NCBI GenBank assembly: GCA_903878085.1
Contig: CAIRGJ010000046.1
Coordinates: 175,326 to 239,325 of the forward strand
Length of the DNA: 64,000 bases
Source: an uncultured Hyphomicrobiales bacterium
GTDB lineage: Bacteria; Pseudomonadota; Alphaproteobacteria; Rhizobiales; Xanthobacteraceae
Direction: 5' to 3'
The position numbers and the translations under genes were made by a program. The first letter of the stretch is position 1, and the number at the start of each line of letters is the position of its first letter. The notes under the pieces were generated by a model. It worked only from the letters and a program-made list of their open reading frames with translations. It was not told where the DNA came from and searched no databases. Below are positions 17,592 through 25,007 of the stretch, piece by piece.

Positions 17592-18494
17592 TCAGCGCTT
17601 GCGCTTGACCTTGGCCTGCTTCTCCAGCACGGCGCAGACCGCGGCGGTATCTTGCGCGCCGAGGCCGTCCTTCATCGCCTTGAGATAAACCGGTTTGGAG
17701 GCATCGAACATCGGCGTCGGCACTTTGATCTTGCGCGCGTAGTCGCCGATCACCTGCATGTCCTTGTCCCAGACGTCGATCTTCATGGTGACGTTCTTGT
17801 AATTGCCCTTCACCATCATCGGCGCGCGCAATTCGAAGATGCGCGAATTACCGGCGCCGCCCTGGATCAGATCGAAGATGGCCTGCGGCGCGAGACCGGC
17901 CTTCATGCCGTAGACCATGGCTTCGGCGCTGGCGACGTTGTTGATCGCGACCAATAGATTCGCGACGTATTTCATCTTGCTGCCGTTGCCGAAGGCGCCG
18001 GTGTCATAAACCTTGCGGCCGAACGCATCGAACATCGGCCGCAGCTTGCGCACCAGCTTGCTGTCGCCGCTGGCGTAGAACACCAGGTCGCGCGTCGCAG
18101 CCTGCGAACCGGTGCCGCTGACCGGGACATCGAGCATCGTATGGCCGGCCTTGCGCAGCACCGTCTCGGCCTTTTCTTTGTCGGAAATCGCAAAAGTGCT
18201 CATTTCGACGACGGTTTTGCGCGGTAGCTTGGCGGCGGCGATGGCGCGTGCGGTGTCGATCAGTGCCTGCGGCTTAGGCAGGCTGGTGAGGATGGTGGGG
18301 ACCTTGGCCGCAACATCGACCGCACTGCTGGCGATCTCGACACCGGCGCGTTCCGCGGCCTTGCGCGCTTTGGCGCTGATGTCGTAGCCGACCACGCGCC
18401 AACCGGCGGCGGCCAGATTCTTGGCGAAGGATCCGCCCATGATGCCGAGGCCGATCACGCCGACCGTGCCTTTGTTCTTTTTGGCCGCAACCAT
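17592..18494 (-). CDS. 3-Hydroxyisobutyrate dehydrogenase-family oxidoreductase
   Basis: A 300-residue beta-hydroxyacid dehydrogenase. The NAD(P) fold is VGVIGLGIMGGSFAKNL; the substrate-binding stretch is DVPVSGTGSQAATRDL; the catalytic lysine lies in NGSKMKYVANLL. The start MVAAKKNKG follows GGGGAGACG; the frame continues far upstream only as the shadow of the divergent gene. The family includes 3-hydroxyisobutyrate, tartronate semialdehyde and 6-phosphogluconate-like enzymes; the exact substrate is unknown. It is divergent from a second family member at 18660. Confidence 0.88.
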   Translation of the reverse strand: MVAAKKNKGTVGVIGLGIMGGSFAKNLAAAGWRVVGYDISAKARKAAERAGVEIASSAVDVAAKVPTILTSLPKPQALIDTARAIAAAKLPRKTVVEMSTFAISDKEKAETVLRKAGHTMLDVPVSGTGSQAATRDLVFYASGDSKLVRKLRPMFDAFGRKVYDTGAFGNGSKMKYVANLLVAINNVASAEAMVYGMKAGLAPQAIFDLIQGGAGNSRIFELRAPMMVKGNYKNVTMKIDVWDKDMQVIGDYARKIKVPTPMFDASKPVYLKAMKDGLGAQDTAAVCAVLEKQAKVKRKR

Positions 18495-18659
18495 CTCAAC
18501 GTCTCCCCGAGGCCGCGCACGAGATGTTCGCTGGCGATTCATTGATAATTGGTCGAGCCGGGGCCTGTCGAGTGGGGATGCTCGCGAGGTGGCTTTCATG
18601 CCACGCCGTGATCGCCTATCGTCCCGGCAAAAGCGTATCGAACAATTCGGGAGGACGTG

Positions 18660-19544
18660 ATGAATATCGGCGTAGCAGGACTTGGTGCAATGGGTGCGCC
18701 CATCGCGGCGCGGCTGATCGAAGTCGGCCACCAGGTTACCGTCTGGAATCGCAACCCGGAAAAGACCAAGCCGCTCGCCGACGCCGGTGCCAAAGTGGCA
18801 AAGACGCCGGCCGAGGTCGCCGCCACATCGGACGTCGTTATCACCATTCTCACCGACGGCGCGGCGATCGATGCCGTCTACAACCGGCCGAACGGGCTGC
18901 TGTCGGGCGATGTTAAAGGCAAACTGTTCATCGAGATGAGCACGGTACCGCCGAAGGTCTCGCTCGATCTGGCACCGAAAATAAAGGCCAAAGGTGCGGC
19001 GATGGTTGAATGCCCGGTTGGCGGCTCCACCATTCCGGCCCGCACGGGCAAGCTGCTCGGCTTGATGGGCGCCGAGCCCGCCGACGCCGAGCGCGCCAAG
19101 CCGATCCTCACCCAGCTCTGCCGCCGCCTCGAACATTGCGGACCGATCGGTGCCGGCACCGCGATGAAGCTCGCGATCAATCTGCCGCTGATGGTGGCCT
19201 GGCAGGCCTATGGCGAAGCCTTCGCCATCGCCCGCAGCGTCGGCTGGGAGCCTAAGCGCCTGCTCGACCTGTTCGCCGATACCAACGGCGCCAACGCCGC
19301 GCTCAAGGGGCGTGCCGAGATGATCGTCACCATGCTGGAAGGGCGCGATCCGGGGCCGACCACCTTCAGCATCGCCAATGCGGTGAAGGATCTGCGCACC
19401 ATGATCGAGACCGGCGAATCCAAGGGCGCCGACATGATTGCGACCAGGGCCGCGCTCGCCGGCTTCGAAGACGCCACCAAGCACGGCTTTGGCGGCGACG
19501 ACGGCTCGCGCATGGCGGTGTACTGGTCGGGCCGCAAGAAATAG
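18660..19544 (+). CDS. 3-Hydroxyisobutyrate dehydrogenase-family oxidoreductase (second copy)
   Basis: A 294-residue relative of the divergent gene. It begins MNIGVAGLGAMGAPIAARL (NAD(P)-binding), has the substrate motif ECPVGGSTIPARTGKLL and the catalytic lysine in GAGTAMKLAINL. GGGAGGACGTG precedes the ATG. The two proteins are clearly diverged from each other, so this is an old family relationship or separate acquisition, not a recent duplication. It heads a plus-strand run with the GST and Gfo/Idh/MocA genes, spaced 34 and 9 bases. Confidence 0.88.
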   Translation: MNIGVAGLGAMGAPIAARLIEVGHQVTVWNRNPEKTKPLADAGAKVAKTPAEVAATSDVVITILTDGAAIDAVYNRPNGLLSGDVKGKLFIEMSTVPPKVSLDLAPKIKAKGAAMVECPVGGSTIPARTGKLLGLMGAEPADAERAKPILTQLCRRLEHCGPIGAGTAMKLAINLPLMVAWQAYGEAFAIARSVGWEPKRLLDLFADTNGANAALKGRAEMIVTMLEGRDPGPTTFSIANAVKDLRTMIETGESKGADMIATRAALAGFEDATKHGFGGDDGSRMAVYWSGRKK

Positions 19545-19578
19545 GCGCGGATAACCAATCAAATCGGGGGAGGCTACG

Positions 19579-20229
19579 ATGAAGCTGTTTTCCTTCTGGC
19601 GTTCACTGGCGACCTATCGCGTCCGTATCGCGCTCAACCTCAAGGGGCTCACGCCCGAGGTCATCGAAGTCAACCTGATGCAGGGTCATCAGCGCGATCC
19701 GAAATTCCGCGAGGTCAATCCGATGATGGCGCTGCCGGCTTTGGTCGACGGCGACGGTCCGGCGATGTTCGAGTCGCTGGCGATTATCGAATATCTCGAC
19801 GAGACCCACCCCAACCCGCCGCTGTTGCCGCGCGACCCGAAAGCCCGCGCGCGGGTGCGCGGTCTGGCGCAGATCGTCGCCTGCGACAGCCATCCGCTGA
19901 TCGTGCCGCGGGTGCGCGAATATCTCGCCCACGAATTCAAGGTCGATGAAGCCGGCGTCGCGAAATGGGCGCAGCATTGGCACAAGGCGGCGCTCGGCGG
20001 ACTTGAAGAGCATCTGTCGACCGAGAAGGACACCGGCACCTATTGCCAGGGCGAGCAGATCACCATTGCCGACATTTGCCTCGCCAGTCAGGTGGCCGGG
20101 GCGAACTTCTTCAAGGTCGATCTGGCGCCGTTCCCGACGGTCGCCCGCATCGCCGCGGCCTGCGCCAAGAACGACGCCTTCGCGCGTGCTCATCCGCTCA
20201 AGCAGCCCGGCGCCCCGGCGGCGGCTTAG
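19579..20229 (+). CDS. Glutathione S-transferase, maleylacetoacetate-isomerase-like
   Basis: A 216-residue cytosolic GST with thioredoxin-fold N-terminus and helical C-terminal domain. The N-terminal RSLATYRVRIALNLKGL corresponds to the zeta-class/MAAI active-site region (normally SSCS or similar before xRVRIAL), followed by MFESLAIIEYLDE, the glutathione-contact motif. The C-terminal YCQGEQITIADICLASQV is typical. Zeta-class enzymes isomerise maleylacetoacetate or maleylpyruvate in aromatic ring cleavage. An FAH-family gene lies in the same window (36247) but far away, so homogentisate degradation is only a suggestion. GGGGGAGG precedes the ATG. Confidence 0.85.
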   Translation: MKLFSFWRSLATYRVRIALNLKGLTPEVIEVNLMQGHQRDPKFREVNPMMALPALVDGDGPAMFESLAIIEYLDETHPNPPLLPRDPKARARVRGLAQIVACDSHPLIVPRVREYLAHEFKVDEAGVAKWAQHWHKAALGGLEEHLSTEKDTGTYCQGEQITIADICLASQVAGANFFKVDLAPFPTVARIAAACAKNDAFARAHPLKQPGAPAAA

Positions 20230-20238
20230 AAAGTTCTC

Positions 20239-21216
20239 ATGCTCAACACCGCAATCGTCGGCCTCGGCTGGTGGGGCAAGACACTCGTCAAGGCCGCCAA
20301 GGATTTCGGCGCGCCGCTCCGTTTCGTGCGCGGCGTGTCGCTCGAGCCGGACACGGTGCGCGACTTCGCCAAGGAGCATCAGCTCATGCTCGGCACCTCG
20401 CTCGATGAAGTGCTGGCCGATCCTCAAGTGCAGGCGGTGATCCTGGCGACGCCGCACAGCAAGCATCGCGCGCAAGTGGAAGCGGTGGCCGCGGCTGGCA
20501 AGCATATCTACTGCGAGAAGCCGTTCGCTTTGGCGAAAGCCGATGCGGCTGCGATGCTGGAGGCGGTGAAGCGCGCCGGCATCGTCATCGGTGTCGGCCA
20601 TCATTTCCGGCTGATGCCGTCGATGCGCGTGCTCGACGAAATCGTGAAAAGCCGCGAGTTCGGTACCATCATGCATGTCGAGGGCAATTACAGCCACGAC
20701 TGGCTGGCGAGTTACCCGCTCGACAGTTGGCGCATGCAGGCCTCGGAAAGCCGCGCCGGCGGCATGACCGGTATGGGCATCCACGTGCTCGACTGCTTCC
20801 GTGATCTGGTCGGGCCAATGAAGCGCATCGCTGCGCTGTCGAAGGCGCGCGCGCTCAAGCTCGACACCGGCGACACCACCTCGGCGCTGATCGAATTCGA
20901 CAGCGGCGCCACCGGCACGCTGGCCACCACGATCAAGACGCCGTTCGAATGGCGCATCGCGGTCTATGGCGAGAATTGCCGCGCTGAAAGCGTGAGCGAG
21001 ACCCGCGCCGTCATTCACCGCGCCGGCAACAAGGAAGTCGAAGTGATCGACAAGTCAGCCGACAATCACCTCGGCCGAAATCTGGATTATTTCGCCAAGG
21101 CCGCGCTGGGGCAGGGCGCATTCCCGATTTCGCCCGAGGGCATCTTGCAGACGGCGTCGGCGCTGGAAGCGGTGTTCAAGTCGGTGGATGCCGATGGCGC
21201 GTGGATGAACGTCTGA
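20239..21216 (+). CDS. Gfo/Idh/MocA-family NAD(P)-dependent oxidoreductase
   Basis: A 325-residue two-domain dehydrogenase. The N-terminal Rossmann fold starts NTAIVGLGWWGKTLVKAA; the diagnostic YCEKPFALAKADAAAML (EKP motif) and GVGHHFRLMPSMR follow; the C-terminal domain contains MTGMGIHVLDCFRDLVG. These enzymes act on sugars, inositols, dihydrodiols or other polyols. It starts nine bases after the GST stop and is probably cotranscribed with it. The stop abuts the convergent LysR gene with no gap. Confidence 0.87.
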   Translation: MLNTAIVGLGWWGKTLVKAAKDFGAPLRFVRGVSLEPDTVRDFAKEHQLMLGTSLDEVLADPQVQAVILATPHSKHRAQVEAVAAAGKHIYCEKPFALAKADAAAMLEAVKRAGIVIGVGHHFRLMPSMRVLDEIVKSREFGTIMHVEGNYSHDWLASYPLDSWRMQASESRAGGMTGMGIHVLDCFRDLVGPMKRIAALSKARALKLDTGDTTSALIEFDSGATGTLATTIKTPFEWRIAVYGENCRAESVSETRAVIHRAGNKEVEVIDKSADNHLGRNLDYFAKAALGQGAFPISPEGILQTASALEAVFKSVDADGAWMNV

Positions 21217-22170
21217 TCACGCGCGCAATTTGGCTTTCTTCGTCCCCGCAATGGCCAATTCCCACCGCTCATGAATCTGCGCGACCTCGCGCTCGAAGCG
21301 TTCTAGGAACATTCGTGCCTGCGTCGACAGCGTCCGCCGTGTCGGCTGGATCACCACGAATTCGGCGTGCAGCTCGGGCTCGGTGATCGGATTGACGATC
21401 AACTCAGCCTTGCCGATGTCGTTGATCGAAATCACGCTCGGCAGAATCGTGACCCAGTCGGAGCGGGCGACGAATTCCAACGTGGCGATCATCGCGTCCA
21501 TCTCCAGCATGGCCGCGACCTCGACGCCGTGGCTCTGAAAATAAGTATCGAGATTGCGGCGCCGGATATTGTCCGGCCCCGGCACCACGATCTTCAGCGG
21601 CGCGCACTCCGACAATCGCACGGCCGCCAACGGCTTGAAGCCGGCGCGTGGCCCGGAGATCATCATTTCGCGGTCGCGCACCAGCAATCGCGATTTTAGC
21701 CCGATCGTGCCCTCGAACGCCGGCACCACCGCGAAGTCAAGTTCGCCGTCGAGCACCATGTCGGTGAGCGCCCCGCTGTAGCCCTCGACGATATGCAGGC
21801 GCACCTCGGGGCAGCGCGGCACGAAATCGTCCAGCACCGGGGCCAGCACGGCGCGGGTAAAGGTCGGCATCAGCCCGATGCGCAGGTCGCCGGTCATCTC
21901 GCCAGCGAGCGAGCGCGCCTCCTCGGCGGCGTGCTCAAGCGTGCCGACCGCTTCGACGCAGCGTTTGTAGTAGCGCAAGCCCGCAGGCGTCGGCTTCACA
22001 CTACCGGTCGAGCGTTCGAATAATTGCACGCCGAGCGTGCGCTCGATCGCCGCGACGTGCTGCGAAATGCCCGATTGGGTGGCATTTTCGCGCTCCGCCG
22101 CGCGGGTGAAGGAGCCTTCCTCGCACACGGCGATGACGGCGCGGATTTGCCGCAGCGGGATGTTGGTCAT
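21217..22170 (-). CDS. LysR-family transcriptional regulator (divergent to the M24 gene)
   Basis: A 317-residue LysR-type regulator. The N-terminal winged helix is IPLRQIRAVIAVCEEGSFTRAAERENATQSGISQHVAAIERTLG in content (residues 4-47), followed by the periplasmic-binding-like effector domain, with the usual length for the family. It is transcribed away from the M24-fold gene at 22311 across a 140-base gap with a T-N11-A palindrome, the standard arrangement for a LysR protein that controls its divergent neighbour and itself. The effector is unknown, likely the substrate of the 22311-26050 gene set. Confidence 0.92.
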   Translation of the reverse strand: MTNIPLRQIRAVIAVCEEGSFTRAAERENATQSGISQHVAAIERTLGVQLFERSTGSVKPTPAGLRYYKRCVEAVGTLEHAAEEARSLAGEMTGDLRIGLMPTFTRAVLAPVLDDFVPRCPEVRLHIVEGYSGALTDMVLDGELDFAVVPAFEGTIGLKSRLLVRDREMMISGPRAGFKPLAAVRLSECAPLKIVVPGPDNIRRRNLDTYFQSHGVEVAAMLEMDAMIATLEFVARSDWVTILPSVISINDIGKAELIVNPITEPELHAEFVVIQPTRRTLSTQARMFLERFEREVAQIHERWELAIAGTKKAKLRA

Positions 22171-22191
22171 GGAAGCCTGTAAAACAGGGGT

Positions 22192-22206
22192 ATTAGAAAA
22201 GCTAAT
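22192..22206. promoter_or_regulatory. LysR box, T-N11-A palindrome
   Basis: ATTAG-AAAAG-CTAAT is a perfect 5-bp inverted repeat with 5-base spacer, placing T and A eleven bases apart as in LysR operators. It lies 22 bases upstream of the LysR start and about 105 upstream of the divergent M24 gene. Confidence 0.7.
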
Positions 22207-22310
22207 CTCCAGACGCAGAATATATTATTTTATCTTGCCCTGCCAACCGGCATAAGCTTTCCTTCAATCAACGCTTTCGGCGCGGTCCACGCGCCGCTTG
22301 GAGGAAAGCC

Positions 22311-23579
22311 ATGGGTGCGAATTTTGGCATTGCGGGTACGGATTGGCAGCAGAAGGTCAACTGGGAGCGGCTGCGCGAGTACCGTATCGAGCGCGCACGG
22401 ACGATGATGAAGAAGCACGGTCTTGGCGCCGTGCTCTGCATGTACGACGAGAACGTGCGCTACATCACCGGCACGCTGACGCCGGGCTGGAACAAGCTCA
22501 AGCCCGGCCTGCGCTATGCCATGCTGTGCGGCGATGCACGGCCAATTCTGTTCGAACAGGGCGATCTTGGCTTCCAGATCGAGCGGCACTCGCCGTGGAT
22601 CCCGAAGGAAAACGTGCGTCACTCGTTCGCCTGGATCAAAGGCGCCGCCGGGCCGGCTTCGACCCAGCAGGTTACCAAGTTTGCCGACGCGGTCCTCAAG
22701 GCGATGAAGGACCACGGTGTCGCCGGGCAGAAGCTTGGCGTCGACTTCGTCGACATCAACATGATTCAGATTTTCAAGGAAAAGAACATCACCTGGGTCG
22801 ACGGCATGACCCCGATGATGGAAGCGCGCGCGGTCAAGAGCATCGACGAGCAGGAATGCTTCCGCATCGTCGGTGCCATCGGCGATGCCACGCATTGGGA
22901 GTGCATGAAGTTCCTGCGCCCCGGCATCACCGAAAATCAGGTGACCGCGCACCTGATGGAATATCTCTACAATTTCCCAGGCATCGAAGACGTTGAGGAC
23001 GTGATCGTGTCGTCCGGCCCAAACACCTGGCCGAACTGGCGCAACTTCTCCGACCGCATCATCCAGCCCGGCGACATCGTGTTCATGGATTTGGCCGCGC
23101 TCACCTGGAACGGCTACAAGTCCTGCTATTACCGCACCTACTGCGTCGGCAAGGAGCCTACACAGGAGCAGAAGGACACCTACTCGACCGCGCTCGGCTG
23201 GCTCTACGATTCGATGGGCGCCGTGAAGGTCGGCGCCACCACGCGCGACATCGCGCTGAAGTGGCCGTCGGCGATGGAGACCTGGGGGTACGAAGACGAA
23301 GACCAGGCCGCCGCCAATCTGTGGGGCCACGGTCTCGGTCTGGCTCAGTACGACCCGCCGGTGATCTCGCGCATCTGGTCGCTCGACCATCCGGTCGAGA
23401 TTCAGGAAGGCATGACCTTCGCGCTCGAGACTCAGCACGGCAAGCGCTTCCGCTACGGCGTTCGTATCGAAGAAATGCTGATCGTGAAGAAGAACGAGAT
23501 CGAGATCGTCTCGAACTTCCCGGTCAAGCAGATCACCGTCGTCGACCCGCTGCCGGGCTATGGCGATCACGTAAAGTGA
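22311..23579 (+). CDS. M24 (creatinase/aminopeptidase-fold) hydrolase lacking two metal-ligand aspartates
   Basis: A 422-residue protein with a creatinase-type N-terminal domain and a pita-bread C-terminal domain. In metal-dependent M24 enzymes of the DTDLIGPYGYCADLSRT type, three aspartates bind metal. Here the equivalent segment is MDLAALTWNGYKSCYYRT: D260 is kept, the second ligand is A262 and the third is C272. H340 (GHGLGLAQYDPP), E373 (ALETQHG) and E387/E388 (RIEEML) remain. Creatinase itself is metal-free, so a C-N hydrolase role is plausible; a dipeptidase or DddP-type lyase is less likely. GGAGGAAA precedes the ATG. Confidence 0.85.
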   Translation: MGANFGIAGTDWQQKVNWERLREYRIERARTMMKKHGLGAVLCMYDENVRYITGTLTPGWNKLKPGLRYAMLCGDARPILFEQGDLGFQIERHSPWIPKENVRHSFAWIKGAAGPASTQQVTKFADAVLKAMKDHGVAGQKLGVDFVDINMIQIFKEKNITWVDGMTPMMEARAVKSIDEQECFRIVGAIGDATHWECMKFLRPGITENQVTAHLMEYLYNFPGIEDVEDVIVSSGPNTWPNWRNFSDRIIQPGDIVFMDLAALTWNGYKSCYYRTYCVGKEPTQEQKDTYSTALGWLYDSMGAVKVGATTRDIALKWPSAMETWGYEDEDQAAANLWGHGLGLAQYDPPVISRIWSLDHPVEIQEGMTFALETQHGKRFRYGVRIEEMLIVKKNEIEIVSNFPVKQITVVDPLPGYGDHVK

Positions 23580-23601
23580 CTTCGGCCATTTGGCCGAAGT
23601 C
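23578..23601 (+). terminator. Perfect 11-bp stem hairpin at the M24 gene stop
   Basis: GACTTCGGCCA and TGGCCGAAGTC pair around a TT loop, beginning inside the stop codon. No T-run follows. It may end part of the M24 transcript before the downstream genes. Confidence 0.5.
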
Positions 23602-23640
23602 ATCCCCGGGCCGTCGCGCAGCGGCGTGACCCGGGGATCT
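23602..23640. repeat. Intergenic palindromic repeat (CCCCGGG arms)
   Basis: ATCCCCGGG and CCCGGGGAT flank GC-rich sequence, followed by GCGGGGTGGCCGGGTCA-type sequence up to 23690. This style of element is common between genes in Bradyrhizobium-like genomes (general knowledge). It separates the M24 gene from the gene at 23730. Confidence 0.55.
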
Positions 23641-23729
23641 CGATCGGCAAGCTGTGCCCGCCTAAGCGGGGTGGCCGGGTCAGGCCATGACAAGAAATAC
23701 CAATGGCAACCCCGGGAATTTGAAATCGC

Positions 23730-25007
23730 ATGAACGCGTTCATACTCCCGCTCACCGACCCCACCGCGACCGATCCCGAAATGGTCGGGCCGAAGGCGGC
23801 CAATCTCGCGACGCTGACGCAGGCCGGCCTGCCGACGCCGGGCGGCTTTGCGCTCACCGCGGAAGCCTATCGTCATCAGGTGCGCCATATCGGCATCGAC
23901 AAGATGCTGGCGGAATACAACGATGCCGACGTGCCGACCTCGCGGCGCATGTCGATCGCCATTCGGCTTGCGATATATCAACAGCCGATCGCGCCGGAAA
24001 TTCTCGAGCCGCTGCTTGCCGCATGGCGCGCGCAGCAGGTGGAATACCCGCGCGGCGTGGTGCGTTCCTCGGCGTTGATCGAAGACCGCAAGGGCGCGAA
24101 CTTCGCTGGTCAGTTCGAAAGCTTCCTCGGCCTCACCGACGAAACCGAATTCCTCACCGCGGTGCGCGCCTGCTGGGCGGCGCTGTGGACCTCGCACGCC
24201 CGCCGCTACATGGAAAATCACGAACTGTCGCCGGCCGACACGGCGATGGGCATCCTGATCCAGCCGCTGATCGCGGCGCGCGCCTCCGGCGGCGGCCTCT
24301 CTGAGACCGCCGAAGGCCATATGCTGATTTCTGCGACCTGGGGCCTCGGCTCCGCGATCGCGCAGGGCGAGGTGGTGCCGGACCGCGTCGTGCTCGGCAA
24401 GAACGGTTTCGTGCGCACCGTCGAAGCCGGCCGCAAGGGCCATCGCGACACCTGCGATCACGGCGTCTCTGCGCCGCAACTGGTGCCGACAGATCTCGTC
24501 AACGAGCCGTGTTTGACGCAAGGCGAGGCGGTGACGCTCGGGCGCCTGCTGCGCAAATGCGAGAAGTTGGCCGGCGGCCCCGTCGAGATCGAATGGGCGA
24601 TGGACGAGGCTGGCTTCAAGCTGCTGCAGTCGCGCCCGCTGCATGTCGAGGCGCCGATCGTGCCCGATGCAATATGGCTGACCCATCCCGGCCTCAACGG
24701 TCATCCCGCCGGCATCGGCTGGGGTTCAGGCCGCGCAGTAGTCGTGAACTGCGAATGTGAGATCGAGCGCGTTCGGCCCGGCGATGTGTTGATCACCAAG
24801 GTCGCGGGCCCCGCGCTCAGCCATATTTTGCCGCGGGTTGCGGGGGTCGTCGCCGAACTTGGCGGCTCCACTTCGCATATGGCGTCGCTTGCGCGCGAGC
24901 GCGGCATTCCGATGGTGCTCGGCGTGCTCGACGCCACCCGCAAGATTCCCGACGGCGCGCAATGCGCGGTCGACGGCGTCGCCGGCATTGTGCGGTGGCT
25001 GCGGTGA
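23730..25007 (+). CDS. Short PEP-synthase/PPDK-like protein: ATP-grasp domain plus phosphohistidine domain, no PEP barrel
   Basis: A 425-residue protein. Residues 1-310 match the PPDK/PEP-synthase ATP-binding domain: MVGPKAANLATLTQAGLP, VVRSSALIEDRKGANFAGQF and IEWAMDEAGFKLLQSRPLH. Residues 345-425 are the swivelling phosphohistidine domain with ELGGSTSHMASLARERGIPM, where H383 would be phosphorylated. The C-terminal PEP/pyruvate TIM barrel of PPDK and PEP synthase is absent. Rifampicin phosphotransferase and phenylphosphate synthase show that such parts can phosphorylate an organic acceptor; the acceptor here is unknown. The stop overlaps the next gene's start (GTGA). Confidence 0.85.
   Translation: MNAFILPLTDPTATDPEMVGPKAANLATLTQAGLPTPGGFALTAEAYRHQVRHIGIDKMLAEYNDADVPTSRRMSIAIRLAIYQQPIAPEILEPLLAAWRAQQVEYPRGVVRSSALIEDRKGANFAGQFESFLGLTDETEFLTAVRACWAALWTSHARRYMENHELSPADTAMGILIQPLIAARASGGGLSETAEGHMLISATWGLGSAIAQGEVVPDRVVLGKNGFVRTVEAGRKGHRDTCDHGVSAPQLVPTDLVNEPCLTQGEAVTLGRLLRKCEKLAGGPVEIEWAMDEAGFKLLQSRPLHVEAPIVPDAIWLTHPGLNGHPAGIGWGSGRAVVVNCECEIERVRPGDVLITKVAGPALSHILPRVAGVVAELGGSTSHMASLARERGIPMVLGVLDATRKIPDGAQCAVDGVAGIVRWLR

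Noticed and set aside
22311..23579. DMSP lyase DddP or Xaa-Pro dipeptidase assignment
   Set aside because: The aspartate ligands needed for the metal site in both groups are not all present (A262, C272), so the specific names are not supported.
22230..24704. An 824-codon minus-strand frame opposite the M24 and PEP-type genes
   Set aside because: Histidine/arginine/aspartate-rich antisense shadow with no family motifs; the plus-strand genes have clear motifs and ribosome sites.
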